Shown: piece by piece, positions 31,851 through 39,820 of the stretch
How the letters are laid out: each line of letters opens with the position of its first letter
Position numbering within the stretch: the first letter of the stretch is position 1
Source: Rhodopirellula sp.
Lineage (GTDB): Bacteria; Planctomycetota; Planctomycetia; Pirellulales; Pirellulaceae
DNA: 49,820 bases
Assembly (NCBI GenBank): GCA_024644085.1
Contig: JAHELS010000005.1
Coordinates: 1 to 49,820 of the forward strand
Reading direction: 5' to 3'
Program-made: the position numbers and the translations under genes
Notes under the pieces: generated by a model
Told to the model about the DNA's origin: nothing
What the model saw: only the letters and a program-made list of their open reading frames with translations
Databases searched by the model: none

Positions 31851-32258
31851 CTAGTTGGTGTCGCGCAGGATTTTGTGACAGCTGACGCAGGTGATCGTCA
31901 GCTGTTGGAAAGCAATCGTGGCACCCTCGAGGTTGTCACTCTTGGCATTGCGCACGATTTCACCGTTCGCCAGTTCGAACGCCTGGAATTGGGCGCGGTA
32001 TCCCGGTCGGCGATTGCGTACCCAACCTTCGACCTTGGACAACAACCGCATCTGTTCGCCTTTCTCGGCAACATCATCGAGTTCACCCGTAGCGAGTCCG
32101 CGCAGAATTCCCTGCGTGTATTCGAGTTTTTTCTCCATCCAGAAACTGACCGGTTTGTCGTCTTCCTTTTTCGAGTCTTCTTTTTTCGTCTTCGGTTCAT
32201 CCGCGATGGCTACGGCAGATCCGATCAACAGCAGCATGACAACATGTAACGCACGCAT
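31851..32258 (-). CDS. Exported cytochrome c'-like protein B
   Basis: 135 residues from ATG 32258, preceded by AAGGTGA; a GTG at 32267 also opens the frame. It has a signal peptide (LHVVMLLLIGSAVAIADE), a Lys/Asp/Glu-rich stretch, a helical body and a single haem motif, CVSCH, near the C terminus, like the convergent gene A. Shared segments (KLE-x5-IL-GLA; a GW(V/N) turn; TCVSCH against RCVECH) indicate old duplication. It has a possible sigma54-type promoter P12, and site S6 lies between it and the APH-AAA gene. Confidence 0.82.
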   Translation of the reverse strand: MRALHVVMLLLIGSAVAIADEPKTKKEDSKKEDDKPVSFWMEKKLEYTQGILRGLATGELDDVAEKGEQMRLLSKVEGWVRNRRPGYRAQFQAFELANGEIVRNAKSDNLEGATIAFQQLTITCVSCHKILRDTN

Positions 32259-32346
32259 CTGAGTCACCTTTCAATTGCAAAAAGAGCTATTTCCGTACAA
32301 GCCGGCTCGCCAGTATACCGCGTCGCTGGCAAGGCATATCGATAAC

Positions 32347-32362
32347 AGCAACTTTGGTACCG
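32347..32362 (-). promoter_or_regulatory. Possible sigma54-type promoter P12 (cytochrome c'-like B)
   Basis: Minus-strand CGGTAC-CAAAG-TTGCT, with correct spacing and a T in place of C in GGCAC. It lies 40 bp from site S6 and 89 bases before the start codon. Confidence 0.5.
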
Positions 32363-32401
32363 CCGTGATCGAAAGCGATTTCACAGAGAAACCACCCGGG
32401 G

Positions 32402-32418
32402 TGTGCCCGCGGGGCACA
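32402..32418. promoter_or_regulatory. Predicted activator site S6 (17-bp palindrome variant)
   Basis: TGTGCCCGCGGGGCACA, inside the perfect palindrome GTGTGCCC-GCG-GGGCACAC (32401-32419). It has the same TGTGC and GCACA half-sites as S1 but one more centre base. It lies 40 bp from P12 and 45 bp from P13, matching the spacing of the other sites. Confidence 0.5.
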
Positions 32419-32462
32419 CTGCGGGGATCCAGGATGTCACAGAATCCCCGGTGATCCGGTTT

Positions 32463-32478
32463 TGGTATGCGGTTCGCA
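32463..32478 (+). promoter_or_regulatory. Possible sigma54-type promoter P13 (APH-AAA operon)
   Basis: TGGTAT-GCGGT-TCGCA, with GG-N10-GC spacing kept but mismatches in both elements. Predicted start near 32489, about 47 bases before ATG 32536. The weakest of the series. Confidence 0.35.
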
Positions 32479-32535
32479 TCGTAATCGAACATCATTCTGC
32501 GGTTCGCGTAACGCCGTTCCACCACATCACCAGCC

Positions 32536-34092
32536 ATGACTCATCCCCGCGCCGATAAGATCTCGAGCGAGGACCTTGTCGCGGCACTCTGCCGGGCCGA
32601 CGCTTACCGAAACGGGGTCGATTCTCCGATCGTGATGCATGAAACGCACGTTTCGTGGGTCTTTCTCGCCGGGGACTTCGCTTACAAGGTCAAGAAACCG
32701 ATCACGACGAGCTTTCTTGATTACGGCACGCTGGCAAGACGAGAGTGGTTCTGCCGCGAAGAGCTTCGATTGGATCGACGTTATGCGGCCGACCTTTACC
32801 TCGACGTCGTGCCGATCACGAACGACCACGGCGGGGTGCGGGTCGAAGGTGCGGGTGTGCCGATCGAGTTCGCGGTCAAGATGCGGCGCTTTCCCGACGA
32901 CGCACTTTTGAGCGAGCGGTTGGACCAGGGAATCCTGTCTGTGCGGGACGTGTGTGAATTGGCCGGTAACGTCGCCGAATTCCATCGCGACGCGGCCAGG
33001 GCAACGCCTGATGATCGCTACGGATCAGCGGGCACTGTGCTGGCCAGCGCGATGGACAACTTTCGCGATTTGCACTGTTTCGCTGACAACAACGAGGCTG
33101 CAAAGGCGCTGGAAACATTGGAGCAATGGTCAACGGAATTCTTCGAGCAACACCGAGGCCTATTTGCGCAGCGCGCCGAGAATGGCTTCATCCGTGAATG
33201 TCACGGCGATCTTCACCTTCAGAATGTGATCTTATGGCGGGGACGGCTGACGCCATTTGACGGCATCGAATTCAATGACGAATTTCGATGGATCGACTTG
33301 TTGAGTGACGCGGCGTTTCTGGCAATGGATTTCGCGGCCCGCGGCCACGACGACCTCTCTCACATTTTCATCAATGCGTATCTGGAGAACACCGGCGATT
33401 ACAACGCGCTTCCAGTATTGCGATGGTACCTCGTGTTCCGCGCCTTGGTGCGCGCGAAGGTTGCTCTTATCCGCGCCGGCCAGACCGATCAACATGAGAC
33501 GGCGCAAACCGCGGCGATCAACGAATGTCGAGATCATATCGACCTGGCTTCCCGCTTCGCAAAGAACGGAATCCGGTTCCTGTGGATCACGCATGGGCTG
33601 AGTGGCAGCGGAAAGACGACAGGCAGCGAATCGGTCGTTTCAAAGTATGGTGCGATTCGCCTGCGCTCCGACGTGGAACGGAAACGCCGGTTCGGCCTCG
33701 AAGCGACAGCACGATCCGACGAAGCAACGATGACCCTTATTTATTCGCATTCATCCAGCGATGCGGTCTACACTGAGTTGCTTCGATTGGCGAAAGTGAT
33801 TCTGTCCGCAGGCTACGGGGTTCTCGTGGATGCGACGTTTTTGAAGCAAAGATACCGCCAGTGGTTTCACGATCTGGCGGAAAGCGAGGCGGTAGAGTTC
33901 GGAATCCTCGAATTCAAGGCAGACATCGCAACTCTGCGCCGGCGGATCGCCCTGCGACAGTCACATCGTCGCGACGCCTCGGATGCTGACGAAGACGTTC
34001 TCGAGTCGCAGCTTGAATCGATGCAACCGCTGAGCGACTTCGAGCGCAAAAATGTCGTTAGAATCTCGGGATCGGAATCGGGCGAGAATTGA
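32536..34092 (+). CDS. Fused aminoglycoside-phosphotransferase-like kinase and P-loop kinase (APH-AAA)
   Basis: 518 residues with two parts. The first 330 are an APH-like kinase fold with the Brenner-type catalytic motif HGDLHLQNVIL near 223 and a later FDGIEFND giving the metal-binding Asp. The last 180 are a P-loop kinase of the AAA_33/gluconate-kinase type, with GLSGSGKTTGSE near 355 and a substrate lid (LRSDVERKRRFGL). The pair corresponds to COG2187 plus COG0645. A mycobacterial protein of the same build, Rv2004c, belongs to the DosR dormancy regulon (established knowledge, recalled). The substrate is unknown. The stop overlaps an upstream TTG of the next frame. Confidence 0.9.
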   Translation: MTHPRADKISSEDLVAALCRADAYRNGVDSPIVMHETHVSWVFLAGDFAYKVKKPITTSFLDYGTLARREWFCREELRLDRRYAADLYLDVVPITNDHGGVRVEGAGVPIEFAVKMRRFPDDALLSERLDQGILSVRDVCELAGNVAEFHRDAARATPDDRYGSAGTVLASAMDNFRDLHCFADNNEAAKALETLEQWSTEFFEQHRGLFAQRAENGFIRECHGDLHLQNVILWRGRLTPFDGIEFNDEFRWIDLLSDAAFLAMDFAARGHDDLSHIFINAYLENTGDYNALPVLRWYLVFRALVRAKVALIRAGQTDQHETAQTAAINECRDHIDLASRFAKNGIRFLWITHGLSGSGKTTGSESVVSKYGAIRLRSDVERKRRFGLEATARSDEATMTLIYSHSSSDAVYTELLRLAKVILSAGYGVLVDATFLKQRYRQWFHDLAESEAVEFGILEFKADIATLRRRIALRQSHRRDASDADEDVLESQLESMQPLSDFERKNVVRISGSESGEN

Positions 34093-34157
34093 TTCACCGC
34101 GTCCAGCGGCATCCAAAATTCTCACGATTCCTCCGGACCACCAGAGGAGAGTCTTTC

Positions 34158-35141
34158 TTGCTTTCATTGATCGGCACCTTTGCTTTGCTCAGTCTCGTGA
34201 TCGTGTTTGCGGGAGTTCTGCTGACGAAGTTTGCAGACAGCATTGCCGAATTGACCTCCATGGGACATTCGCTCGCAGGCTTGTTGCTACTTGCCGCCGC
34301 GACCAGTTTGCCGGAGTTGTCGATTGGATGGGCCGCGGTCCGAATCGACGCCGCCGACCTGGCCGTTGGCGAATTGCTCGGAAGTTGCCTTTGGAATCTT
34401 CTTCTTTTGGCGATTCTTGATCTGGGCATTCGTAGCGGTGGCAGAATGCTCTCGCGGCAGAGCGCTGCGCACGCATTGACGGCAACCGTCAGCGTCTTGT
34501 TGGTGGCATTGGCGCTGGTCGGATTGATTACCCGTTTTGACGGCGTTTTCCTGCGAATGAGTCCGAGCAGCTGGAGCATCTTGCTGACTTACATCCTTTG
34601 CATTCGGCTGATCTACGAGGATCACCAATCGGTCAATGGGCCGATTGACCGCGAAACTGTGCGCAAGGGATCGCTCAGGTGGGCCGTCGCCGGGTACGTG
34701 GCGTGCGCTGCGGTTATTTTCCTGGCCGCTCCCCAATTAGCGATCACGACCGAGGCACTGGCCGAAGCGACGGGAATCGCGAACACGTTTTTGGGTGTCT
34801 CGGTGGTCGCACTCATTACGTCACTTCCCGAAGCGGTGACCACGATCGCGGCGATCCGTTTGGGTGCGGTGAACATGGCGGTTGCGAATATCTTCGGAAG
34901 CAACGCTTTTAACCTCGTCACGCTCGGGATTGTCGATCTGGCGACACCGGAATCGGTGTTTGCGATCGTATCGGGCGCGCACCTGGTGACCGGCATCGCG
35001 GTGATCGTCGTTTCGGCGGTCGCGTTGCTGGGATTGTTGTACCGCGCCGAAAAGCGCTACTGGTTGATCGAACCCGACGCCCTGCTGGTGATTGTGCTGG
35101 TCATTGGATCACTCGCGTTGGTTTATGATGCGGCGAATTGA
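34158..35141 (+). CDS. Sodium/calcium exchanger family membrane protein (CaCA)
   Basis: 327 residues in about ten helices. The two inverted alpha-repeats are visible: GLLLLAAATSLPELSIGWAAVR near the start and GVSVVALITSLPEAVTTIAAIRLG in the second half, each followed by a GS-N motif (LGSCLWNLLLL; FGSNAFNLVTLG). TTG 34158 is favoured because AGAGGAGA lies 8 bases upstream; the frame is also open to TTG 34089, overlapping the APH-AAA stop. The acidic residues of the alpha-repeats suggest cation exchange. Its last 17 bases overlap the next gene. Confidence 0.85.
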   Translation: MLSLIGTFALLSLVIVFAGVLLTKFADSIAELTSMGHSLAGLLLLAAATSLPELSIGWAAVRIDAADLAVGELLGSCLWNLLLLAILDLGIRSGGRMLSRQSAAHALTATVSVLLVALALVGLITRFDGVFLRMSPSSWSILLTYILCIRLIYEDHQSVNGPIDRETVRKGSLRWAVAGYVACAAVIFLAAPQLAITTEALAEATGIANTFLGVSVVALITSLPEAVTTIAAIRLGAVNMAVANIFGSNAFNLVTLGIVDLATPESVFAIVSGAHLVTGIAVIVVSAVALLGLLYRAEKRYWLIEPDALLVIVLVIGSLALVYDAAN

Positions 35142-36414
35142 AACCGATGAGGTTGATCCCGTGGTGGGCGAGCCCGCAGAAAAAGTCGAGGTGACTTGGT
35201 GCTTTCCTCGGGTGTGGGGTTCAACGCTGCTTGTTTTGGTCGCGGTCACCCACCCTTTGTGGTTTGCCACCGGTGCGTCAGTCGAATTTCCCCGAGTTCC
35301 GCTGGTTTCCGCGTTGCCGGACGCGGCCGTCTTCGGTCAGGGACTGTCGATCGTATTGGTTGCGTCGCTGCTACTCGTCATTGCAGCACCTCGGCGGCTT
35401 CGTTTCGCGTGGTGGTTCGTTTCAGCATCGCTATGCGCCAGTTTTCTGTTCGACCAACATCGGCTTCAGCCCTGGGCCTACCAATCGGCGATCTACGGCC
35501 TCGTCTTCGCAGCGATGGACCCGGCCGCCGCGCGGCGCTGGTTGATTCCGGTTGCGGCGAGCGTCTACGTCTACAGCGCGCTGGGAAAATTTGATTTCCA
35601 GTTCGCCCATACCGTCGGCCAGGATTTCTTGCACGCGGTGACGCGGCCGCTGGGAGGTTTGCCTGATTCGGTCGATTTCGTTTCGCGGATCAAGCTCGCC
35701 CTGCTCTTCCCCGCCTGCGAGTTGATCGCGGGGATCGGATTGTTGCCAAGGCGGACTCGGATGGTCGCCGGGGTGGTTGTGATGTTGATGCACGCCGCAC
35801 TGGTGGGTCTGTTCAGCCGATTCGCATTGGACCACAGCACCGGAGTCGTGGTCTGGAACATTCTGCTGCTGGTGCAGGCCTACCTGTTGATAATTTGCCC
35901 CGAGTGGCAGCGGCGCAAACGAGACGAAACTGCCGCACTGCCTCCCCAAGGTGAACACGGCAAGGGGCCCGCGACATGGTTAGTTCGTGCCGTCATCGTC
36001 TTCGTTTTGGCGGCGCCATTATTTGAACGTGCCGGCTACTGGGATCACTGGACGTCGTGGTCACTCTATTCGCCCCATACGAGCCGAGCGAAGATTGAAC
36101 TGCACCAATCGGCGATCGAACGTCTCGATCGGTCGATCCGGCCGTTTGTCCTGCGAGATGCCGACGGTGATGGATGGCACGATTTGGTGATCGAACAGTG
36201 GTCGCTCGATTCGCGCGGCGTGCCAATCTACCCGCAGGGGCGATACCAGTTGGCATTGGCCGAGGCATTGGCCCGTCAGTTTCAACTCGACGATGAGATT
36301 CGGGTACGGCTACGGAGCGTTTCGGATCGCCGAAGCGGGCAACGCGATGAGAAACGCTTGCTCGGCCGTGAGGAGGTCAGAAAAGAACTGGAAAAGTTCT
36401 GGCTGACACCCTGA
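35125..36414 (+). CDS. Polytopic membrane protein with C-terminal soluble domain
   Basis: 429 residues, starting at ATG 35125 (or 35128) inside the end of the exchanger gene. About seven helices fill the first 300 residues, with a central SALGKFDFQFAHTVGQDFLHAV segment reminiscent of DoxX/MauE/HTTM-type membrane proteins. The last 110 residues are hydrophilic (RPFVLRDADGDGWHDLV, then a RYQLALAEALARQFQL helix) and probably lie on one side of the membrane. Function not recognised. It ends the operon begun by the APH-AAA gene. Confidence 0.7.
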   Translation: MMRRIETDEVDPVVGEPAEKVEVTWCFPRVWGSTLLVLVAVTHPLWFATGASVEFPRVPLVSALPDAAVFGQGLSIVLVASLLLVIAAPRRLRFAWWFVSASLCASFLFDQHRLQPWAYQSAIYGLVFAAMDPAAARRWLIPVAASVYVYSALGKFDFQFAHTVGQDFLHAVTRPLGGLPDSVDFVSRIKLALLFPACELIAGIGLLPRRTRMVAGVVVMLMHAALVGLFSRFALDHSTGVVVWNILLLVQAYLLIICPEWQRRKRDETAALPPQGEHGKGPATWLVRAVIVFVLAAPLFERAGYWDHWTSWSLYSPHTSRAKIELHQSAIERLDRSIRPFVLRDADGDGWHDLVIEQWSLDSRGVPIYPQGRYQLALAEALARQFQLDDEIRVRLRSVSDRRSGQRDEKRLLGREEVRKELEKFWLTP

Positions 36415-36423
36415 GTGATTGGC

Positions 36424-36681
36424 TCAGATGCCCATTTGCTGAAGGATATCGGCAATCCGCCCGAGCGTCTCGGTCAACTTCGGATGCGACTGCTCGAATC
36501 GCCGCGCGGAAATCGTGACGCGATCACTGAGGCTCTCGCCCTCTTCCTGCTGATCCAGCACGGCCTGGATTTCACTCATCGTATCCCGAAGTTTTTCGAC
36601 ATCCCCCTCATCAAGATGTTCCGAATCGGCGAGTTCGCGTTGTACAACTTCAAGAGCTTCGGTGAGTTCTTTGTCGCTCAT
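36424..36681 (-). CDS. DUF4404 family protein
   Basis: 85 residues, acidic and helical, with an ARRFEQSHPKLTETLGRIADIL ending typical of DUF4404. Function of the family unknown. It is convergent with the preceding membrane-protein gene (10 bp between stops) and divergent from the next small membrane protein (40 bp). Confidence 0.8.
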   Translation of the reverse strand: MSDKELTEALEVVQRELADSEHLDEGDVEKLRDTMSEIQAVLDQQEEGESLSDRVTISARRFEQSHPKLTETLGRIADILQQMGI

Positions 36682-36721
36682 CGTATTAATTCCACAGTGC
36701 CGCTTGTTGAGGGAGCCGCCG

Positions 36722-37009
36722 ATGGTGCGTCTGACCCAGGACCTTCGATCGCGCGGATGGATCTACGCAAAGGGCATCCTGTTCGTTTTGATTGCCTTGA
36801 TCGCCGGCGTATTGTTGATCACCCGGGCGCCACGCCTTGAGGTGGCGGCATTGTTGGCGGTGTGCGTTTGGGCCAGTTGCCGGGCGTACTATTTTGCATT
36901 CTACGTGATCGAGCACTACGTCGATCCGGAATTTCGCTTCAGCGGCCTGCTGGATTTCGCCAAATACGTGTTGCTGGGCCGCGAAAACCGCGACGAAGAT
37001 TCCTCATGA
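36722..37009 (+). CDS. Small two-helix membrane protein
   Basis: 95 residues from ATG 36722, with GAGGGAG 8 bases upstream. Two hydrophobic helices (YAKGILFVLIALIAGVLLI and LLAVCVWASCRAYYFAFYVI) and a charged C terminus with FAKYVLLGRENRDED. No family recognised, but the close neighbourhood of a short DUF4404 gene and the good ribosome site support a real gene. Confidence 0.7.
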   Translation: MVRLTQDLRSRGWIYAKGILFVLIALIAGVLLITRAPRLEVAALLAVCVWASCRAYYFAFYVIEHYVDPEFRFSGLLDFAKYVLLGRENRDEDSS

Positions 37010-37031
37010 CGCGGTCCGACGAGGACACGCG

Positions 37032-38165
37032 TCAAACCGTTTGCCAACTTTTCTCTGACGCGCTGGTGAGCACGGCGTCACATACTCGCTGAGTTTCCTG
37101 GGCGTCGCGGAAAGTGGGATGGACCTTCTGGCCCGACTCGATCCCTTTGAGAAAATCGGCGACCTGGTGCACGAAGGTGTGTTCGTAACCAATCTGCAGT
37201 CCGGGTACCCACCACTTGTCCATGTAAGGGTGTTCGCCGTCGGTAACATGAATCGATCGCCATCCGCGAAGCCTTCCTTCGTCGGCGTGATCGAACCACT
37301 CGAGCCGGTGCAGATCATGCAGATCCCACCGCAGCGAACCTTTCTCGCCGTTGATTTCGAAGGTGTAGAGAGCTTTGTGACCGCGCGCGTAACGCGTCGA
37401 TTCAAACAACCCGAGCGAACCATTCTCGAATCGGCACAGAAACGCACAGGCGTCATCAATTCCGACCGGCTCCATTTTTCCCGTTTCGGTGTGCATCCTT
37501 TCCTTGACGAAGGTTTCGGTCATCGCCGAGACGTTGGTGATCGATCCGTTGAGCCAGATGGCGGTGTCGATGCAGTGAGCGAGCAGGTCACCGGTCACAC
37601 CGGAGCCGGCGGCTGCGACATCGAGACGCCACAGTGCCGCACCGCCCTGGGGAACATCCTCGCTGATCGTCCAGTCCTGGAGGAAATTGGCGCGGTAGTG
37701 AAAGATTCTCCCCAGGCGTCCCTGGTCCACCAATTGCTTGGCCATCGTCACGGCGGGTACGCGGCGATAGTTGTACCAGACGGTATTGACGACGCCCGCT
37801 TTTTCCACAGCCTCGATCATCTTTTCGCCCTCGGCCGGATTCAGGGCGAGCGGCTTCTCACAGAGGATCATCTTTCCCGCTTGGGCGGCTGCAATGGCGA
37901 TCTCGGCGTGGGAATTGTTCGGAGTGCAGATGTCAACGGCGTCAATGTCATCGCGCCCAATCAGCTTCCGCCAATCGGTTTCGATCGACTCGTACTGCCA
38001 CTGGTCGGCGAACGCCTGCACACTTTCGGCATTGCGGCCGCACACGGCCTTCAGAACCGGGCGATGCTCGAGCTCGGGAAAGAAATCATTGACACGTTTG
38101 TAACCGTTGCTGTGGGTGCGGCCCATGAAGCCGTAGCCGATCAGACCGATGTTGAGTGGTTTCAT
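37032..38165 (-). CDS. Gfo/Idh/MocA family oxidoreductase
   Basis: 377 residues. The N-terminal Rossmann fold has [17 protein letters not shown] at 6-22. The family catalytic-lysine motif CEKPLALN lies near 96-103, and [16 protein letters not shown] carries the conserved D-x3-H of the C-terminal domain. It uses NAD(P) to oxidise or reduce a sugar, inositol or related compound. The next gene along the strand is a TIM-barrel isomerase, a common pairing in inositol or other sugar catabolism. Confidence 0.93.
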   Translation of the reverse strand: MKPLNIGLIGYGFMGRTHSNGYKRVNDFFPELEHRPVLKAVCGRNAESVQAFADQWQYESIETDWRKLIGRDDIDAVDICTPNNSHAEIAIAAAQAGKMILCEKPLALNPAEGEKMIEAVEKAGVVNTVWYNYRRVPAVTMAKQLVDQGRLGRIFHYRANFLQDWTISEDVPQGGAALWRLDVAAAGSGVTGDLLAHCIDTAIWLNGSITNVSAMTETFVKERMHTETGKMEPVGIDDACAFLCRFENGSLGLFESTRYARGHKALYTFEINGEKGSLRWDLHDLHRLEWFDHADEGRLRGWRSIHVTDGEHPYMDKWWVPGLQIGYEHTFVHQVADFLKGIESGQKVHPTFRDAQETQRVCDAVLTSASEKSWQTV

Positions 38166-38267
38166 GATGCTAAGTGTGGGTGGGGGGATGTGAGTCGGGT
38201 GATCTGGTCGGAAACGCGAACGGTGGCGAGTGTGCGGGGTTTACGCGGAAAGCGGGCCTCTCTTCAG

Positions 38268-39323
38268 CTATTCGCTCCATCCATGTGCGTCCTGGACCGC
38301 CAACATCGCCGACAAGATGCTGTTCCAGGTTTCCCTCTTGTGCATGATTTCATTGGGGAACATGCAGCCGTCCCAGCAAATGTGCCGACAAGTTTGCAGG
38401 ACGTCGCCATGTTCGTCGCGTAACCAATATCCGGCGTCGTTGGCGATGTCGAGTTTGCCTTTGGGATCATTCGGCAAACAGTGTCGGCCGGTCTTGTCGT
38501 GGCTGCCGGTTCCGTGCACGGTCGCGTCGTTCTGGGCAACGTGGAAGTCGATCGTCCAGGGGCGCAGGGCGTGGGTCAATTTCTTGAGTGCGGCTTTTTT
38601 CTTTTCCGGATCATCCCAGGAAAAGTCTTCCGGCAAGATCGCATCCTCGGCCGCGTTGTAGCCGAGCAGGTAAAGCAGCGTGTGCGCCATGTCCGCCTGG
38701 AAACCGAGTCGCTCGGGATGTCCAACCCGCTCGAGCAGATCGACCATCTTCTTCCAGCTGTGCATTCCGCCCCAGCAGATCTCGCCTTCGGCCGCCAATC
38801 GTTCGTCAAATTCCTCGGCAATGTCACACGCCGCCTTGAACGTATCGGCGATCTTGGTCTGGTTGGCGGCCGGGTCGCCGACCCAAGCTTCGACGCTGCA
38901 GGCGCTGTCGATGCGGACAACGCCGTTAGGACGAACTCCAAGCTCGCGAAGTTTGCTGGCGATCGTGCAACCTTTGCGAACCTGGGTCAGAAAGGCTTCG
39001 ACCTGGTCGGTCGAACCAGCGGCCGAGCCGCCGCCGGTCGGTTCCCAGACCGGTGCGACCACGGTGCCGATGACAAGGCCGCGGCTGCGAACACGCTCGG
39101 CGAGGTCCTCGAGTTCCGAGTCGGTCGCGTCAATCGAAACGTGGGGATCGAACAGAAAAAGATCGACGCCGTCAAATTTCCGCCCATCAACCTCCGCCGC
39201 CGCGGTCATGTCCAGCATTGTGTCGAGCGGGATGAACGGTTCGTTATCGTCACCCCCTTTGCCCACGACACCAGGCCACGCAGCATTGTGAAGTTTAGGG
39301 AAATTGTTGGGATGGTCAGCCAT
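38268..39323 (-). CDS. Sugar phosphate isomerase/epimerase (xylose-isomerase-like TIM barrel)
   Basis: 351 residues of the AP-endonuclease-2/xylose-isomerase TIM-barrel family. Metal-site residues are suggested by RLGFQADMAHTLLYLLG, by TIDFHVAQNDATVHGTGSHDKTGRH and by EICWGGMHSWKKM. Such enzymes isomerise or epimerise sugars or related acids with a divalent metal. It lies just upstream of the Gfo/Idh/MocA gene on the same strand (about 100 bp gap) and downstream of a deleted mannose-6-phosphate-isomerase-like pseudogene, so the three form one carbohydrate cluster. The exact substrate is unknown. Confidence 0.88.
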   Translation of the reverse strand: MADHPNNFPKLHNAAWPGVVGKGGDDNEPFIPLDTMLDMTAAAEVDGRKFDGVDLFLFDPHVSIDATDSELEDLAERVRSRGLVIGTVVAPVWEPTGGGSAAGSTDQVEAFLTQVRKGCTIASKLRELGVRPNGVVRIDSACSVEAWVGDPAANQTKIADTFKAACDIAEEFDERLAAEGEICWGGMHSWKKMVDLLERVGHPERLGFQADMAHTLLYLLGYNAAEDAILPEDFSWDDPEKKKAALKKLTHALRPWTIDFHVAQNDATVHGTGSHDKTGRHCLPNDPKGKLDIANDAGYWLRDEHGDVLQTCRHICWDGCMFPNEIMHKRETWNSILSAMLAVQDAHGWSE

Positions 39324-39383
39324 GATTGGGTGGGTGGGTTGTGGGCATCGGGTGTGGGAAAACTATCGTAACGCTTTTCCGCG

Positions 39384-39642
39384 TCAGCTGCCCGCGGTCG
39401 GCAAGTTGTCATGCGTATCGGGGCCGAAATAACGCAGTCCGACGAGCGGCTCGGTTCCGGTGTTTTCGATTTCCACTCCATTGGTTGCGGCCGTGTACGA
39501 AATGAAAACTTCGTCGGTGCGACCGCGGGACCCAGGTCGGCGTCAAGCGAAGGAGCCCGCCGCCGGCGTCGATGGCGGAATCCAAAATGCCCGAGACGCT
39601 ATCTTTCTGTTTCAGCCCCTCGTCCAAGGTGACGTTGCTCAT
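39384..39642 (-). pseudogene. Remnant of a class I mannose-6-phosphate-isomerase-like gene with large internal deletion
   Basis: The first 41 codons from ATG 39642 (MSNVTLDEGLKQKDSV, then DAGGGLLRLTPTWVPRS) match, as recalled, the very start of a 350-400-residue class I mannose-6-phosphate-isomerase-like family. The frame then turns to low-quality sequence and stops at 39409. Shifting by one base at this junction restores a coherent C terminus, TDEVFISYTAATNGVEIENT then GTEPLVGLRYFGPDTHD, ending at the TGA at 39384, which resembles the end of the same family. The middle of about 300 residues is absent. Best read as deletion plus frameshift. It lies next to a related isomerase gene. Confidence 0.7.
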
Positions 39643-39820
39643 GGTTCGTTGTCTCTGAGGAAAAGATAGGAGAAAACTGGATCGGAAGTGGGGCTTTCGA
39701 GGCCGTTCGGTAGCCATTGCCAAGGGTAAATGTTTTATTAGCTAGGACGAACGGTTACAAGAATGGCGCCCGTTTCGATCACGGCTCTTCACCAAAATTA
39801 CAGCGCAAACACGAGTAAAC

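Noticed and set aside
37119..38423. A 434-residue plus-strand frame
   Set aside because: It is the antisense of the Gfo/Idh/MocA gene, with no domain of its own.
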